51,595 nucleotides of DNA from Sphingobium wenxiniae. GTDB lineage: Bacteria; Pseudomonadota; Alphaproteobacteria; Sphingomonadales; Sphingomonadaceae. The notes below the pieces were generated by a model. That model had not been told where the DNA came from. It did no database searches and was given only the letters and a program-made list of their open reading frames with translations. The stretch lies in the NCBI RefSeq assembly GCF_007830065.1, contig NZ_VLKK01000019.1, positions 1 through 51,595 on the forward strand, read 5' to 3'. Shown here piece after piece: positions 31,174-39,157 of this stretch (its first letter is position 1; every line of letters begins with the position of its first letter). The position numbers and the translations under genes are program-made.

Positions 31174-32784
31174 TCAGGCCAGCGTGGTGATCGCTATCGA
31201 ATAGAGTCCCGCCGCCATATCATGGTCGAGCGGTGAGCGCAGTTGCCGGGAAAGGCCGGTGAGAATGCGCCCATAGCGCTCCTCAAGGCGGATCGTCATG
31301 TCGGGTGAGGCGCGCAGGGCGGTTGAATGGATTTCCAGCCTGGCGCGATCCCGCGATCCGGCATCCGCCTGGATGGATATCCGCATGGAAGCGTCGGGAT
31401 CGGAAAGCATCGCCAGTTCGATCAGTTCCGTGAGGAGGAAGGCGACGGGCACCGCGACGTCCTGGCTGATATGCAGATTGTCGCTGTCGATCTGGATGGC
31501 GAAGCGGCGCGCCTCCGCGGGAGCACCGCCCCGCAGGCTGGCGGACAGTTCGCTGACGAGCGAACGCACGCCCACGCCATGATTTTCTTCCAGTTCCGCA
31601 TAGTGATTGCGGTGGACGACCGACAGCGCATCCACGCGGCGCTGGATGGAGGCATAGGCTTCGGCCGCTTCGGGCGTGATCGCCGATCTGGCGTGCAGGT
31701 TGATCAGGCTGGCAATGATCTGAAGATTGTTCTTGACGCGGTGATGCACCTCACGCGTGAGTTTCCGCTGCGTTTCCAGCGCGTCGGCCATTTCGGTCTC
31801 ATGCGTGGCGACATCTTCGCTGATGGCCCGGAATGTCTGGCCCAGCGCCACGATTTCCTGGGCGGGGGTGCGCATGCGGCGCAGGGGTTCCAGAACCTCC
31901 CCCGGATGATAGGCCGCGACGGAACGGCGCAGCAGCACCAGGGGACGGATCAGCAGCCGGTTGACGACGAACCAGCCGATCGCGGCGGCGGCGAACCACA
32001 TGACGAGCGGCAGGAAGAGCGAGAGAAGCCGGGCGGCGGTCGCGGGCGGGTCCTGAACCGTCATGGTCAGGAATATGTCGGACGGAACCACCCGCGCGGA
32101 CAGGCTGGTGCTGCGATATCTCGACCGCTGGCGATCGGGTTGCCGGGTAACGACAAGCGTCTTGGCTCCCTGCCGAAGGCTTAGCTGGCGATTTTGCAGC
32201 GCCGTGGCCGGATCGGCCACTCTTTCCAGATAGGCGCGGGGATAATAGGCCAGGGCCACGACCCTGCCGTCGCGGCTGATTTCGCGGCTGACGAGGAGGC
32301 CGGCCTGGGGCAGCAGCTCCGCTTTGGCGGACGCGAACCGCTGTGCCGGCGATATTCCGGCCGGTTCGTCCTTGCGCGATCCGCACAGGCGCCGTCCTGC
32401 CCGGTCATAAATGTAGAAATTGCCTTCGCTGTCGGCATGGGACCGCAGAAAGAAAGACAGGCGCCCGCACATGTCCGAATCCGCCGTCCCCGCGGCGATG
32501 GCGTTGACCGTCAGGGTTATGGCTGTCCGGTCCGATGCAAGATCGGCCGTCAGCTTGCGGGCGCTCTGCGTCACCGCAACCCTCAGCAGGGCTTCCTTTT
32601 CAAGATCGGCGGACCGGATCGCCTGAAGCGAAGCCACCAGGGCCAGTATGCCCAGAGGCAGCAGCGCCAATGTCAGGATGAGGAACATCTTGACGCCGGT
32701 CGAACGGAAATATGTGTTCGCTATGGCAGAGGGGGTATGTGCGGGCATTTCAGGGTCTGGCGGAGGATGGCTGCCCCCGATCAC
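31174..32784 (-). CDS. phyP: PhyP-like HRxxN sensor protein with degenerate ATPase domain
   Basis: 536 residues from a GTG at 32784 (an ATG at 32748 is possible). Two membrane segments (about 33-53, 255-275) flank a periplasmic sensor region; a HAMP-like linker follows (about 275-330). The HisKA_2 region is intact: REVHHRVKNNLQIIASLINL, His348 of the HRxxN motif. The C-terminal ATPase region is not: where a kinase has an ELVTNA N box this has ELIELAML, and the DxGxG box is replaced by HSTALRASPDM, with no GLG loop. In sphingomonads the PhyP protein encoded at this locus acts as a PhyR phosphatase, which agrees. It follows nepR on the same strand, seven bases apart. Confidence 0.85.
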   Translation of the reverse strand: MIGGSHPPPDPEMPAHTPSAIANTYFRSTGVKMFLILTLALLPLGILALVASLQAIRSADLEKEALLRVAVTQSARKLTADLASDRTAITLTVNAIAAGTADSDMCGRLSFFLRSHADSEGNFYIYDRAGRRLCGSRKDEPAGISPAQRFASAKAELLPQAGLLVSREISRDGRVVALAYYPRAYLERVADPATALQNRQLSLRQGAKTLVVTRQPDRQRSRYRSTSLSARVVPSDIFLTMTVQDPPATAARLLSLFLPLVMWFAAAAIGWFVVNRLLIRPLVLLRRSVAAYHPGEVLEPLRRMRTPAQEIVALGQTFRAISEDVATHETEMADALETQRKLTREVHHRVKNNLQIIASLINLHARSAITPEAAEAYASIQRRVDALSVVHRNHYAELEENHGVGVRSLVSELSASLRGGAPAEARRFAIQIDSDNLHISQDVAVPVAFLLTELIELAMLSDPDASMRISIQADAGSRDRARLEIHSTALRASPDMTIRLEERYGRILTGLSRQLRSPLDHDMAAGLYSIAITTLA

Positions 32785-32791
32785 GGTGCTG

Positions 32792-33016
32792 TCAATCCAG
32801 CTTGCCGAGAAGGTCTAGCATTTCCGGGGGAATATCCTCGTCGACGGCGCGTTGATAAACCGATCGCAAGGCGTCGGCGACATGCTCCTTGCTCTTGGAA
32901 CGGGACGCTCGTTTGCCGCGCGGGCGTGATGGCGCACCTTTCATATCCGTAACGGAGACGTCTGCATTGATGTCGCCTGCCTCCGTCGCGTTTCGTTCCG
33001 TTGTTGAAGCAACCAA
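32792..33016 (-). CDS. nepR: NepR-type anti-sigma factor
   Basis: 74 residues from a TTG at 33016, supported by a GAGGGG ribosome site eight bases upstream; a later ATG at 32944 would give 50 residues. The C-terminal half KEHVADALRSVYQRAVDEDIPPEMLDLLGKLD has the two-helix NepR pattern ending in LLxxLD. NepR binds and inhibits EcfG; phosphorylated PhyR mimics the sigma factor and draws NepR away. The position divergent from phyR is the standard arrangement. An upstream GGAAC-N16-TGTT box suggests feedback by EcfG. Confidence 0.88.
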   Translation of the reverse strand: MVASTTERNATEAGDINADVSVTDMKGAPSRPRGKRASRSKSKEHVADALRSVYQRAVDEDIPPEMLDLLGKLD

Positions 33017-33151
33017 AATTCAGCCCCTCTGAAACAATCCTGCCATGCCCGCCGATCTGTTTTTTCGCGGGTTTCCGGGGCCGCGTCAATTCGCGGATGC
33101 CGTAAAATCCGTAACCCTGGCTTTGCCATCTAAAAAAACGAACGGCAGTGA

Positions 33152-33176
33152 AACAAATCCACCGCTCGATGGTTCC
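33152..33176 (-). promoter_or_regulatory. Probable EcfG promoter of nepR-phyP
   Basis: On the minus strand GGAAC (33176-33172), 16 bases, then TGTT (33155-33152): one mismatch to CGTT at the least conserved position. It lies about 135 bases upstream of the nepR start, leaving a long leader. The rest of the gene-free stretch 33017-33318 is the divergent nepR/phyR region; I found no EcfG box for phyR in it. Confidence 0.6.
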
Positions 33177-33318
33177 CCCATCCAAGGCGTTTTTTGTATA
33201 TCGGGTTGCCGGTGACGAGGGGGCTGGCCTTGCCATGGGGGCATTGTCGATCCATCCTCCCTTGTCCGAACAGATTTCGCAGCATTGAGCCCATGAAGGG
33301 CAGGGAGAAGACGAACAC

Positions 33319-34113
33319 ATGTCGCTTGGACAGCAGCTGCACCCCCATCTTCCATTTCTGCGCCGTTACGCGCGCGCCCTTACCGGTGACCAGATCCACG
33401 GCGATGCCTATGTGCGCGCCACGCTGGAAGCGATCGTCGCCGCGCCTGAAGAATTTCCCGCGGGCGTCGATCCGCGGCTGGGCCTTTACAAGATATTCCA
33501 TGCGATTTGGTCGTCATCGCATCTGGACGATGGGCCGGCCGTCATCGGGCCCGACGGACAGGAAGCGATTGCGCAGGCCCGGCTCGGGCGGTTGACGCCC
33601 CTGCCTCGCCAGGCTTTGCTCCTGACCGCGTTGGAGGGCTTTACCATTGAAGACGTGGCTTATCTCATCAGCATGGACGCGGACGAGGTTGAGGCGCTGG
33701 TGGAAGAGGCGCTGAGCGCGATCGAATCGCAGACCAGGGCCAAAGTCCTGATTATCGAGGATGAACCGATCATCGCGATGGATATCGAAACCATCGTCCG
33801 CGATCTGGGCCATGAAGTGACGGCGATAGCGGTGACGCGGGAAGACGCCGTGCGCGAAGCGATGGCGCAGCGTCCGGGGCTGGTGCTGGCGGACATTCAA
33901 CTCGCGGACGACTCCAGCGGCATCGACGCCGTGAAGGACATCCTCGGGGAATTTTCAGTGCCGGTGATCTTCATCACCGCTTTCCCGGAGCGATTGCTGA
34001 CCGGGGAAAGGCCCGAACCGACCTTCCTCATCACCAAGCCCTTTCAACGGTCCACGGTCAAGGCGGCAATCTCCCAGGCGCTTTTCTTTGACGAAGCCAC
34101 CGCACCGGCTTGA
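33319..34113 (+). CDS. phyR: Response regulator PhyR (sigma-like plus receiver)
   Basis: 264 residues. The N-terminal half (about 1-138) is a sigma factor mimic: regions resembling sigma2 (HPHLPFLRRYARALTGDQIHGDAYVRATLEAIV) and sigma4 (LPRQALLLTALEGFTIEDVAYLISM). The C-terminal receiver (about 142-260) has the acidic pocket IIEDEP, the phosphorylatable Asp192 in LVLADIQL, Thr220 and Lys240. Once phosphorylated it binds NepR and frees EcfG. It is divergent from nepR-phyP and is followed by the ecfG transcription unit. The ATG at 33319 has GGGAGAAG upstream. Confidence 0.95.
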   Translation: MSLGQQLHPHLPFLRRYARALTGDQIHGDAYVRATLEAIVAAPEEFPAGVDPRLGLYKIFHAIWSSSHLDDGPAVIGPDGQEAIAQARLGRLTPLPRQALLLTALEGFTIEDVAYLISMDADEVEALVEEALSAIESQTRAKVLIIEDEPIIAMDIETIVRDLGHEVTAIAVTREDAVREAMAQRPGLVLADIQLADDSSGIDAVKDILGEFSVPVIFITAFPERLLTGERPEPTFLITKPFQRSTVKAAISQALFFDEATAPA

Positions 34114-34135
34114 CCGGACGGATCGACGGCATGTC

Positions 34136-34160
34136 GGAACCCCCGCCCGCTCGTTGCGTT
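34136..34160 (+). promoter_or_regulatory. EcfG autoregulatory promoter, exact match
   Basis: GGAAC at 34136-34140, 16 bases, CGTT at 34157-34160. It starts 23 bases after the phyR stop and lies 27 bases before the small membrane protein gene at 34188, so that gene and ecfG are probably transcribed from an EcfG-dependent promoter. Confidence 0.85.
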
Positions 34161-34187
34161 ATTGATGCGTAACGATGGGAGATGGAC

Positions 34188-34319
34188 ATGGCCGAGGAGA
34201 ACCCGCATATTTCGACCGAGGATGCCCGCGCCGGATCGACGCCCCATATCGTGCGGTATGTGCTGGGAATTTCCCTGGCCTTGGTGGTCATCGCCATGCT
34301 GCTGGTTCTATGGCGTTGA
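34188..34319 (+). CDS. 43-residue single-pass membrane protein between phyR and ecfG
   Basis: MAEENPHISTEDARAGSTPH is a polar N-terminus; residues about 24-42 (YVLGISLALVVIAMLLVLW) form one clear membrane segment, with only Arg after it. The ATG has GGGAGATGGAC in front. It sits directly behind an exact EcfG promoter and 57 bases ahead of ecfG. I do not recognise a named family. The position suggests a stress-induced small membrane protein, possibly a modulator of the pathway, but that is inference only. Confidence 0.7.
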   Translation: MAEENPHISTEDARAGSTPHIVRYVLGISLALVVIAMLLVLWR

Positions 34320-34376
34320 AGTCTGGAAGATGGATTTTCGGTCGGCTGACCTCAGTATAAGGCGCAAGCGATTTAT

Positions 34377-35069
34377 ATGGCTTTGACCACTTCGGTTCAC
34401 GCGGCAGGAGCGACAGGCGGCTCGGGGACTGCTCCTGCACAGGCGGGGGCAGTGGAGCGCGCCACATTGTCCGACACGGATTTCAAGCGCGAACTGGCTG
34501 CGGTCATTCCGCACCTTCGCGCATTCGGCCGCTCTCTTTCAGGCAATCGCGACGTGGCGGACGATCTGGTCCAGGAAACGCTGTTGAAGGCATGGGCCGC
34601 GCGCAGCCGCTTCCAGGCCGGCACCAATATGAGGGCGTGGACCTTCATCATCCTGCGCAATCATTATCTGTCGCAAATGCGCCGGTCGCGGTTCCGGGGG
34701 GACTGGGACGACCTGACGGCGGACCGCCTGCTGGCGGCCCCGGCGGGGCAGGACAAGCATGTGGAGCTTTCCGACATGCAAAGGGCGCTGCTGCAATTGC
34801 CCCAGCCCCAGCGCGAGGCGTTGATATTGGTGGGCGCGGGCGGTTTCGCCTATGAAGAAGCCGCTGAAATCTGCGGCGTTGCCGTGGGGACGATCAAAAG
34901 CCGCGTGGCGCGTGGCCGCGCGGCGCTGGAGCAGATCCTGGAGAATGGCGATCTGCCTTCACGCCGGACCCAGGAAACCACGGACTCCGCTGTTCTCGAT
35001 GAGATCATGGAAGATGTCGAACGCCTCAGCCGCGGGCGGGAAGCCGCACCGGGGGACCGGACAGGCTGA
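34377..35069 (+). CDS. ecfG: ECF sigma factor EcfG (general stress response)
   Basis: 230 residues. A non-conserved N-terminus (about 1-32) leads to sigma2 (IPHLRAFGRSLSGNRDVADDLVQETLLKAWAARSRFQAGTNMRAWTFIILRN) and sigma4 (ALLQLPQPQREALILVGAGGFAYEEAAEICGVAVGTIKSRVARGR). This is the EcfG class that directs RNA polymerase to GGAAC-N16/17-CGTT promoters, several of which occur in this window. A longer than usual C-terminal tail of about 40 acidic residues (DSAVLDEIMEDVERLSRGRE) is present. Linkage to nepR, phyR and phyP makes the assignment firm. Confidence 0.95.
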   Translation: MALTTSVHAAGATGGSGTAPAQAGAVERATLSDTDFKRELAAVIPHLRAFGRSLSGNRDVADDLVQETLLKAWAARSRFQAGTNMRAWTFIILRNHYLSQMRRSRFRGDWDDLTADRLLAAPAGQDKHVELSDMQRALLQLPQPQREALILVGAGGFAYEEAAEICGVAVGTIKSRVARGRAALEQILENGDLPSRRTQETTDSAVLDEIMEDVERLSRGREAAPGDRTG

Positions 35070-35073
35070 ACGA

Positions 35074-35094
35074 AACGGACGAATATCGTCCGTT
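35074..35094. repeat. Perfect 9-bp stem-loop after ecfG
   Basis: AACGGACGA and TCGTCCGTT flank a three-base loop (ATA), five bases after the ecfG stop and 20 bases before the next ATG. There is no T-run. It may be a weak terminator or a processing signal between ecfG and the small membrane gene. Confidence 0.6.
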
Positions 35095-35114
35095 CCTGTC
35101 GAAGGAGCAGGAAG

Positions 35115-35372
35115 ATGGAAGAGGAACGCCCGCAAGGTGATCCGCCGGAAACGGGGCGGCAGCATGGCAGCGGCCTTGTTTTCCTGCTCGTTACGCTCGC
35201 TCTGATCCTGGCCATCGGTTTCTTCTATCTCTCCAAGGATCGTCCGGACCGGCAGGCAGACCGGGTGACGGAAGCGGCCAATTCAGCCGACGATGCCGCA
35301 CGGATGGTGGGCGACGCGGCGAGAAACGCCGCCGACGCTTTTCGCAAGGATGATGGCGCCGGGGCGAAGTGA
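35115..35372 (+). CDS. Small single-pass membrane protein, unknown
   Basis: 85 residues. A polar N-terminus (about 1-19) is followed by one membrane segment (GLVFLLVTLALILAIGFFYL, about 20-39) and a soluble, helix-forming tail with repeated Ala/Asp units (ADRVTEAANSADDAARMVGDAARNAADAFRKDD). That tail resembles amphipathic Ala-rich stress-protein tails. The ribosome site GAAGGAGCAGGAAG is strong. It follows ecfG by 45 bases on the same strand, so it is probably in the stress operon. No named family recognised. Confidence 0.7.
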   Translation: MEEERPQGDPPETGRQHGSGLVFLLVTLALILAIGFFYLSKDRPDRQADRVTEAANSADDAARMVGDAARNAADAFRKDDGAGAK

Positions 35373-35380
35373 ACGATCTT

Positions 35381-35503
35381 ATTCACGCGAAGACGCGGAG
35401 TGTCCGGTAAGTCGGCGACGCATCCATTGGGGCAGCACATCGATGATCGTCAGAATGCGGATGCGCCTTTAGGGTATTCATATCCCCCCGTCTCCGCGTG
35501 AAT
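35381..35503. repeat. Inverted-repeat-bounded 123-bp segment, possible MITE-like element
   Basis: ATTCACGCGAAGACGCGGAG at 35381-35400 and, reading inward from the other end, ATTCACGCGGAGACGGGGG (35503-35485) are near-identical inverted ends of about 19 bases. The interior carries no gene. It occupies much of the gap 35373-35675, which otherwise holds only the inverted repeat described at 35594. Confidence 0.4.
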
Positions 35504-35593
35504 CCGGCGGATCGGCCGGCTGCATGTCGATCTGCCTTCCGTCTCATTTTCCGTTCAGAAATTATTTGCCATTTTCGGGCATTCTCCCCGCAG

Positions 35594-35638
35594 TGTCGGA
35601 TTTCCTTACAGCACATGTAAGATAAATCCGGCGTGACA
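35594..35638. promoter_or_regulatory. Inverted repeat upstream of the EPS/prs cluster, candidate operator
   Basis: TGTCGGATTTCCTTACA (35594-35610) faces TGTAAGATAAATCC...TGACA (35616-35638). The arms share TGTC, GGATTT and CTTACA, the right arm carrying a few extra bases. It lies 38 bases upstream of the sugar transferase start. PrsR of the same cluster is one candidate binder; that is inference. No convincing sigma-54 -24/-12 pair was found beside it. Confidence 0.4.
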
Positions 35639-35675
35639 GAGCCGCGCTACGGCGGCCCGGAGAATGCGCGGGATC

Positions 35676-37064
35676 ATGATCAGGCTTTTCAAACATTATG
35701 TGCCGTACGCGGTGTTGCTGTTGGGCCTTCTGGATTTCCTGCTGCTTTTGGGGGCGGCGGAAGGCGGCTGGGTGTTGCGGGCGCGGCAGATCGGCATGGA
35801 CGTCGAGCATGTCATGACCCGGCTCTGGCCGTTGCTCAGCTTCGTTCTTGCGATCCAGACGGCCATGATCGCGGTCGGCGTCTATGGGACCGAAGCGTTG
35901 CAGTCGATCCGTTTCGCCTTTGCCCGGTTGCTGGTCGCCGTATCGCTGGGCGTCATCTTCCTGTCGGTGATGCATTTCGTGGGGCCTGACATGACCTTGT
36001 GGCGTTCCAATTCGCTTTACGCGATGGGACTGGCGATGGGATTGCTGATCCTGGTCCGCCTGCTGCTCGGGTCCATGCTCGGCGGGGAAGCGTTCAAGCG
36101 CCGTCTGATCGTTCTGGGCGCCGGGAGCCGCGCCAACCGCATCCGCGAACTGGAACGGAAAAAGGGCGCCGGTTTCCTGGTTGTGGGATATATCGCCATG
36201 AACGACGGTCCCCAGACCGTTGCCGAAGCGATCAATCGCAGCGCGATCTACAATCTGGCGGATTTCGTCGTCCGCCTGGGCGCGAGCGAGGTCGTGCTGG
36301 CGCTCGAAGAGCGCCGCAACGCGCTGCCCCTGACCGATCTGTTGCGGGTCAAGACAACGGGCGTCCACGTCAATGAGATTTCCACCTTCCTGGAACGGGA
36401 AACGGGCCGGGTGGACCTGGACAGCGTCAATCCAAGCTGGCTCATCTTTTCCGATGGCTTTTCCGCCGGCCGAAGGCTGTCCAGCATCGCCAAGCGGGTT
36501 TTCGATATTGTCGCCAGCCTGATCCTGCTCCTCCTCACCGGGCCGGTCATCCTGCTCGCGGCGGTGCTGGTGAAGCTCGACAGCCGGGGTCCGGCCTTCT
36601 ATCGGCAGCAGCGGGTGGGCCTGTTCGGCCAGGAATTCTGGATCGTCAAACTGCGCACCATGCGCCAGGACGCCGAAGTCGCCGGACAGGCGGTCTGGGC
36701 GGAAAAGGACGATCCGCGCATCACGCGCCTGGGCTATTGGCTGCGCAAGCTGCGCATCGATGAATTGCCGCAGACATGGACCGTCCTCAAGGGGGAAATG
36801 AGTTTCGTCGGGCCTCGTCCCGAACGCCGCCAGTTCGTCGAGGATCTGGAACAGCATCTGCGCTATTATGCGGAACGCCATATGGTGAAGCCGGGGATCA
36901 CGGGCTGGGCGCAGATCAACTATCCCTATGGCGCGTCCATCGAGGATGCCCGGCACAAGTTGGAATACGACCTCTATTATGCCAAGAATTACACGCCCTT
37001 CCTCGACCTGCTGATCCTGGTCCAGACGGTGCGCGTCATCCTTTGGCCCGACGGCGCGCGCTGA
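35676..37064 (+). CDS. EpsB-type polyprenyl-phosphate sugar transferase (PEP-CTERM-associated EPS)
   Basis: 462 residues from the ATG at 35676 (MIRLFKHYVPYAVLLLGLLD); an ATG 12 bases earlier is too close to the GGAG. Four N-terminal membrane segments (within about 8-145), a CoA-binding-like domain (LIVLGAGSRANRIRELERK), a fifth segment (FDIVASLILLLLTGPVILLAAVLVKLDS) and the bacterial sugar transferase domain (GPAFYRQQRVGLFGQEFWIVKLRTM ... DELPQTWTVLKGEMSFVGPRPER ... KPGITGWAQINYPYG) are in order. It transfers the first sugar phosphate to undecaprenyl phosphate for exopolysaccharide. The sequence is of the subtype found with exosortase systems, and prsK follows directly. Confidence 0.88.
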   Translation: MIRLFKHYVPYAVLLLGLLDFLLLLGAAEGGWVLRARQIGMDVEHVMTRLWPLLSFVLAIQTAMIAVGVYGTEALQSIRFAFARLLVAVSLGVIFLSVMHFVGPDMTLWRSNSLYAMGLAMGLLILVRLLLGSMLGGEAFKRRLIVLGAGSRANRIRELERKKGAGFLVVGYIAMNDGPQTVAEAINRSAIYNLADFVVRLGASEVVLALEERRNALPLTDLLRVKTTGVHVNEISTFLERETGRVDLDSVNPSWLIFSDGFSAGRRLSSIAKRVFDIVASLILLLLTGPVILLAAVLVKLDSRGPAFYRQQRVGLFGQEFWIVKLRTMRQDAEVAGQAVWAEKDDPRITRLGYWLRKLRIDELPQTWTVLKGEMSFVGPRPERRQFVEDLEQHLRYYAERHMVKPGITGWAQINYPYGASIEDARHKLEYDLYYAKNYTPFLDLLILVQTVRVILWPDGAR

Positions 37065-37075
37065 AGGCCGGGGCG

Positions 37076-39157
37076 ATGAGCATCCTGCTGCAATTCATCG
37101 GCAACTGGGGCCATGCGCTGGCAGCGGCGCTGTTTGCGGCATTGGGCATATTCATCCTGCGCCGGCGCGACGGGGAAATCGAGCCGCGCCTGCTGGCGGG
37201 CGCGTTGCTGATGACATCCTGCTGGGCGCTCTATGTGTCGTTCGGCGGGGTCGGGCAGTCGCTGTCGGGCCTGGGCGAAAGTCTGCGCAACGCGGCCTGG
37301 CTGCTCCTGATGTTCGTCATGTTGAGGCGCGGTCCCGCCGGGCGCACGGGGCCGATCCTTGCGATCGGCCTGGTCTATGCGGCGGTGATGGGCCTGCTGC
37401 TGCTTCAGAGCTTCACGGATTTCGTGGCGCGGCAATTGCTGAACGAAAGCGAATTGCATCGCGCGCTGGTCCTGCTTTCGCTGATATTGCGCATGATGAC
37501 GGCGATCGGCAGCCTCGTGCTGGTTCATCAGCTTTATACGGCCTGGCCGGTGCGGGACAGGGGAAGGGTCGTCCTGCTGCTCGCCACGCTCGCCGCCATG
37601 TGGACCTATGATTGCAGCCTCTATGCGGTCGGCTATTTCGCGCCGGACCATATGAACGCGCTTTATGCCCTGCGCGGCCTGATGATGGCGCTGCTTGCGC
37701 CCATCGTCGCGGTCGGCCTGCGCAAGGAACTGTCCGGCCGCATTCAGTTGTCGCGCAGCCTGACTTTCCAGTCGCTCTCCGTCGCGGCGGTGGCGCTGTA
37801 CATCATCCTGTTCACCGCCGCGACCGTCCTGATCGAGTTGATCGCCGGACCCTATGCGCGGTTCATGGAGATCGGCGGCGTTTTCTTCATGGCGGTGACG
37901 GCGCTGATCCTCCTGCCTTCGCCCCAGTTGCGCGCGCTCTGGAAAGTGCAGGTCGCCAAGCATTTCTTCCAGCATCGCTACGATTACCGGACCGAATGGA
38001 TGCGTTTCGGCGAAACCATCGGCAGGCCGGGCAGCGACGCGCCCGCATTGGGGAAGCGCGTGGCGAAGGCGGTGGCCGACATCACGGACTCCTCGGGCGC
38101 CATGCTGCTGCTGCGGGGGGACGATGGCCGGCTGGTTTTCGAAACGCAATGGAACTGGGACACCGACTTTCCCCAAACGCCTTCGCTTTCCAGGGAACTG
38201 GCGGTCCGCCTGGAGCAGACGGGGTGGATCATCGATCTCGAAGGGATGCAGGGCGATGCGGGCGTTGTGCCCTTGCCCGATTGGGTGAAGGGCGACGGAC
38301 GGGGCTGGGCGCTGGTGCCGCTCATCCATTTCGGCAAGCTGATCGGCGCGATCCTGCTCGCGCGTCCGCCCATCGACCGGCGGCTCGACTGGGAGGATCT
38401 GGACATGCTCCGCGCCGCCGGGCGGCAGGCCGCGACCTATATCAGCGAAGCGCAGGGGCAGGAGGCGCTGAACGACGCGCAACGCTTCGATGAGTTCAAC
38501 CGCCGTTTCGCGTTCATCATGCACGACGTCAAGAATCTGGTGAGCCAGCTTTCGCTCCTCGCGCGCAACGCCGAGCGCCACGCCGACAATCCGGATTTCC
38601 GGACGGACATGATCCTGACGCTCAAGGAATCGGTGGGCAAGATGAACGACCTTCTGGCGCGGCTGTCCCAGCACAACAAGGGACGGATGGAAGAACCCCG
38701 CCCGATGATGCTGCGGGAAATGGCCGACGGCGTGGCGCGCTCGCGTTCGCGCCAGCATCCCGTGCGCGTGACCGGCGATGCGCCGCCGGTCATGGCCGAT
38801 CCGGTCCGGGTCGAGCAGATACTGGTGCACCTGCTCCAGAACGCCATCGACGCCAGCGGACCCGGCAGCCCTGTGGAGCTTCGCCTGTCCACCGATGGAG
38901 AGGAAGCCTGCGTGGAGATCGTGGATAGCGGGACGGGAATGACCGCCGAATTCGTCCGGCGGGAGCTTTTCAAGCCGTTTTCGAGCAGCAAGACCGGCGG
39001 CTTCGGCATCGGCGCTTTCGAGGCGCGCGAACTGGCGGCCGCCATGGGGGGAAGGATCGAGGTGGAAAGCAAACCGGGGGTTGGCAGCCGTTTCACCCTG
39101 CGCCTGCCGCGGGCGCCTGAAGCGGCGCGGATCATGAGGAAAGGGGAGGCTGCCTGA
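37076..39157 (+). CDS. prsK: PEP-CTERM system histidine kinase PrsK
   Basis: 693 residues from the ATG at 37076. About eight membrane segments fill the N-terminal 300 residues. A GAF-like domain follows (ALGKRVAKAVADITDSSGAMLLLRGDD, about 325-470), then a histidine phosphoacceptor region (FAFIMHDVKNLVSQLSLLARNAERH, about 483) and an ATPase domain with EQILVHLLQNAIDASGPGS, DSGTGM and GGFGIGAFEAREL. The FIMHDVKNL phosphoacceptor is diagnostic of PrsK. Its partner prsR overlaps it by one base. PrsK/PrsR regulate exosortase and PEP-CTERM genes. Confidence 0.9.
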   Translation: MSILLQFIGNWGHALAAALFAALGIFILRRRDGEIEPRLLAGALLMTSCWALYVSFGGVGQSLSGLGESLRNAAWLLLMFVMLRRGPAGRTGPILAIGLVYAAVMGLLLLQSFTDFVARQLLNESELHRALVLLSLILRMMTAIGSLVLVHQLYTAWPVRDRGRVVLLLATLAAMWTYDCSLYAVGYFAPDHMNALYALRGLMMALLAPIVAVGLRKELSGRIQLSRSLTFQSLSVAAVALYIILFTAATVLIELIAGPYARFMEIGGVFFMAVTALILLPSPQLRALWKVQVAKHFFQHRYDYRTEWMRFGETIGRPGSDAPALGKRVAKAVADITDSSGAMLLLRGDDGRLVFETQWNWDTDFPQTPSLSRELAVRLEQTGWIIDLEGMQGDAGVVPLPDWVKGDGRGWALVPLIHFGKLIGAILLARPPIDRRLDWEDLDMLRAAGRQAATYISEAQGQEALNDAQRFDEFNRRFAFIMHDVKNLVSQLSLLARNAERHADNPDFRTDMILTLKESVGKMNDLLARLSQHNKGRMEEPRPMMLREMADGVARSRSRQHPVRVTGDAPPVMADPVRVEQILVHLLQNAIDASGPGSPVELRLSTDGEEACVEIVDSGTGMTAEFVRRELFKPFSSSKTGGFGIGAFEARELAAAMGGRIEVESKPGVGSRFTLRLPRAPEAARIMRKGEAA

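Noticed and set aside
35562..36956. Minus-strand frame of 464 codons opposite the sugar transferase
   Set aside because: It is antisense to a clear transferase gene and its translation has no recognisable domain.
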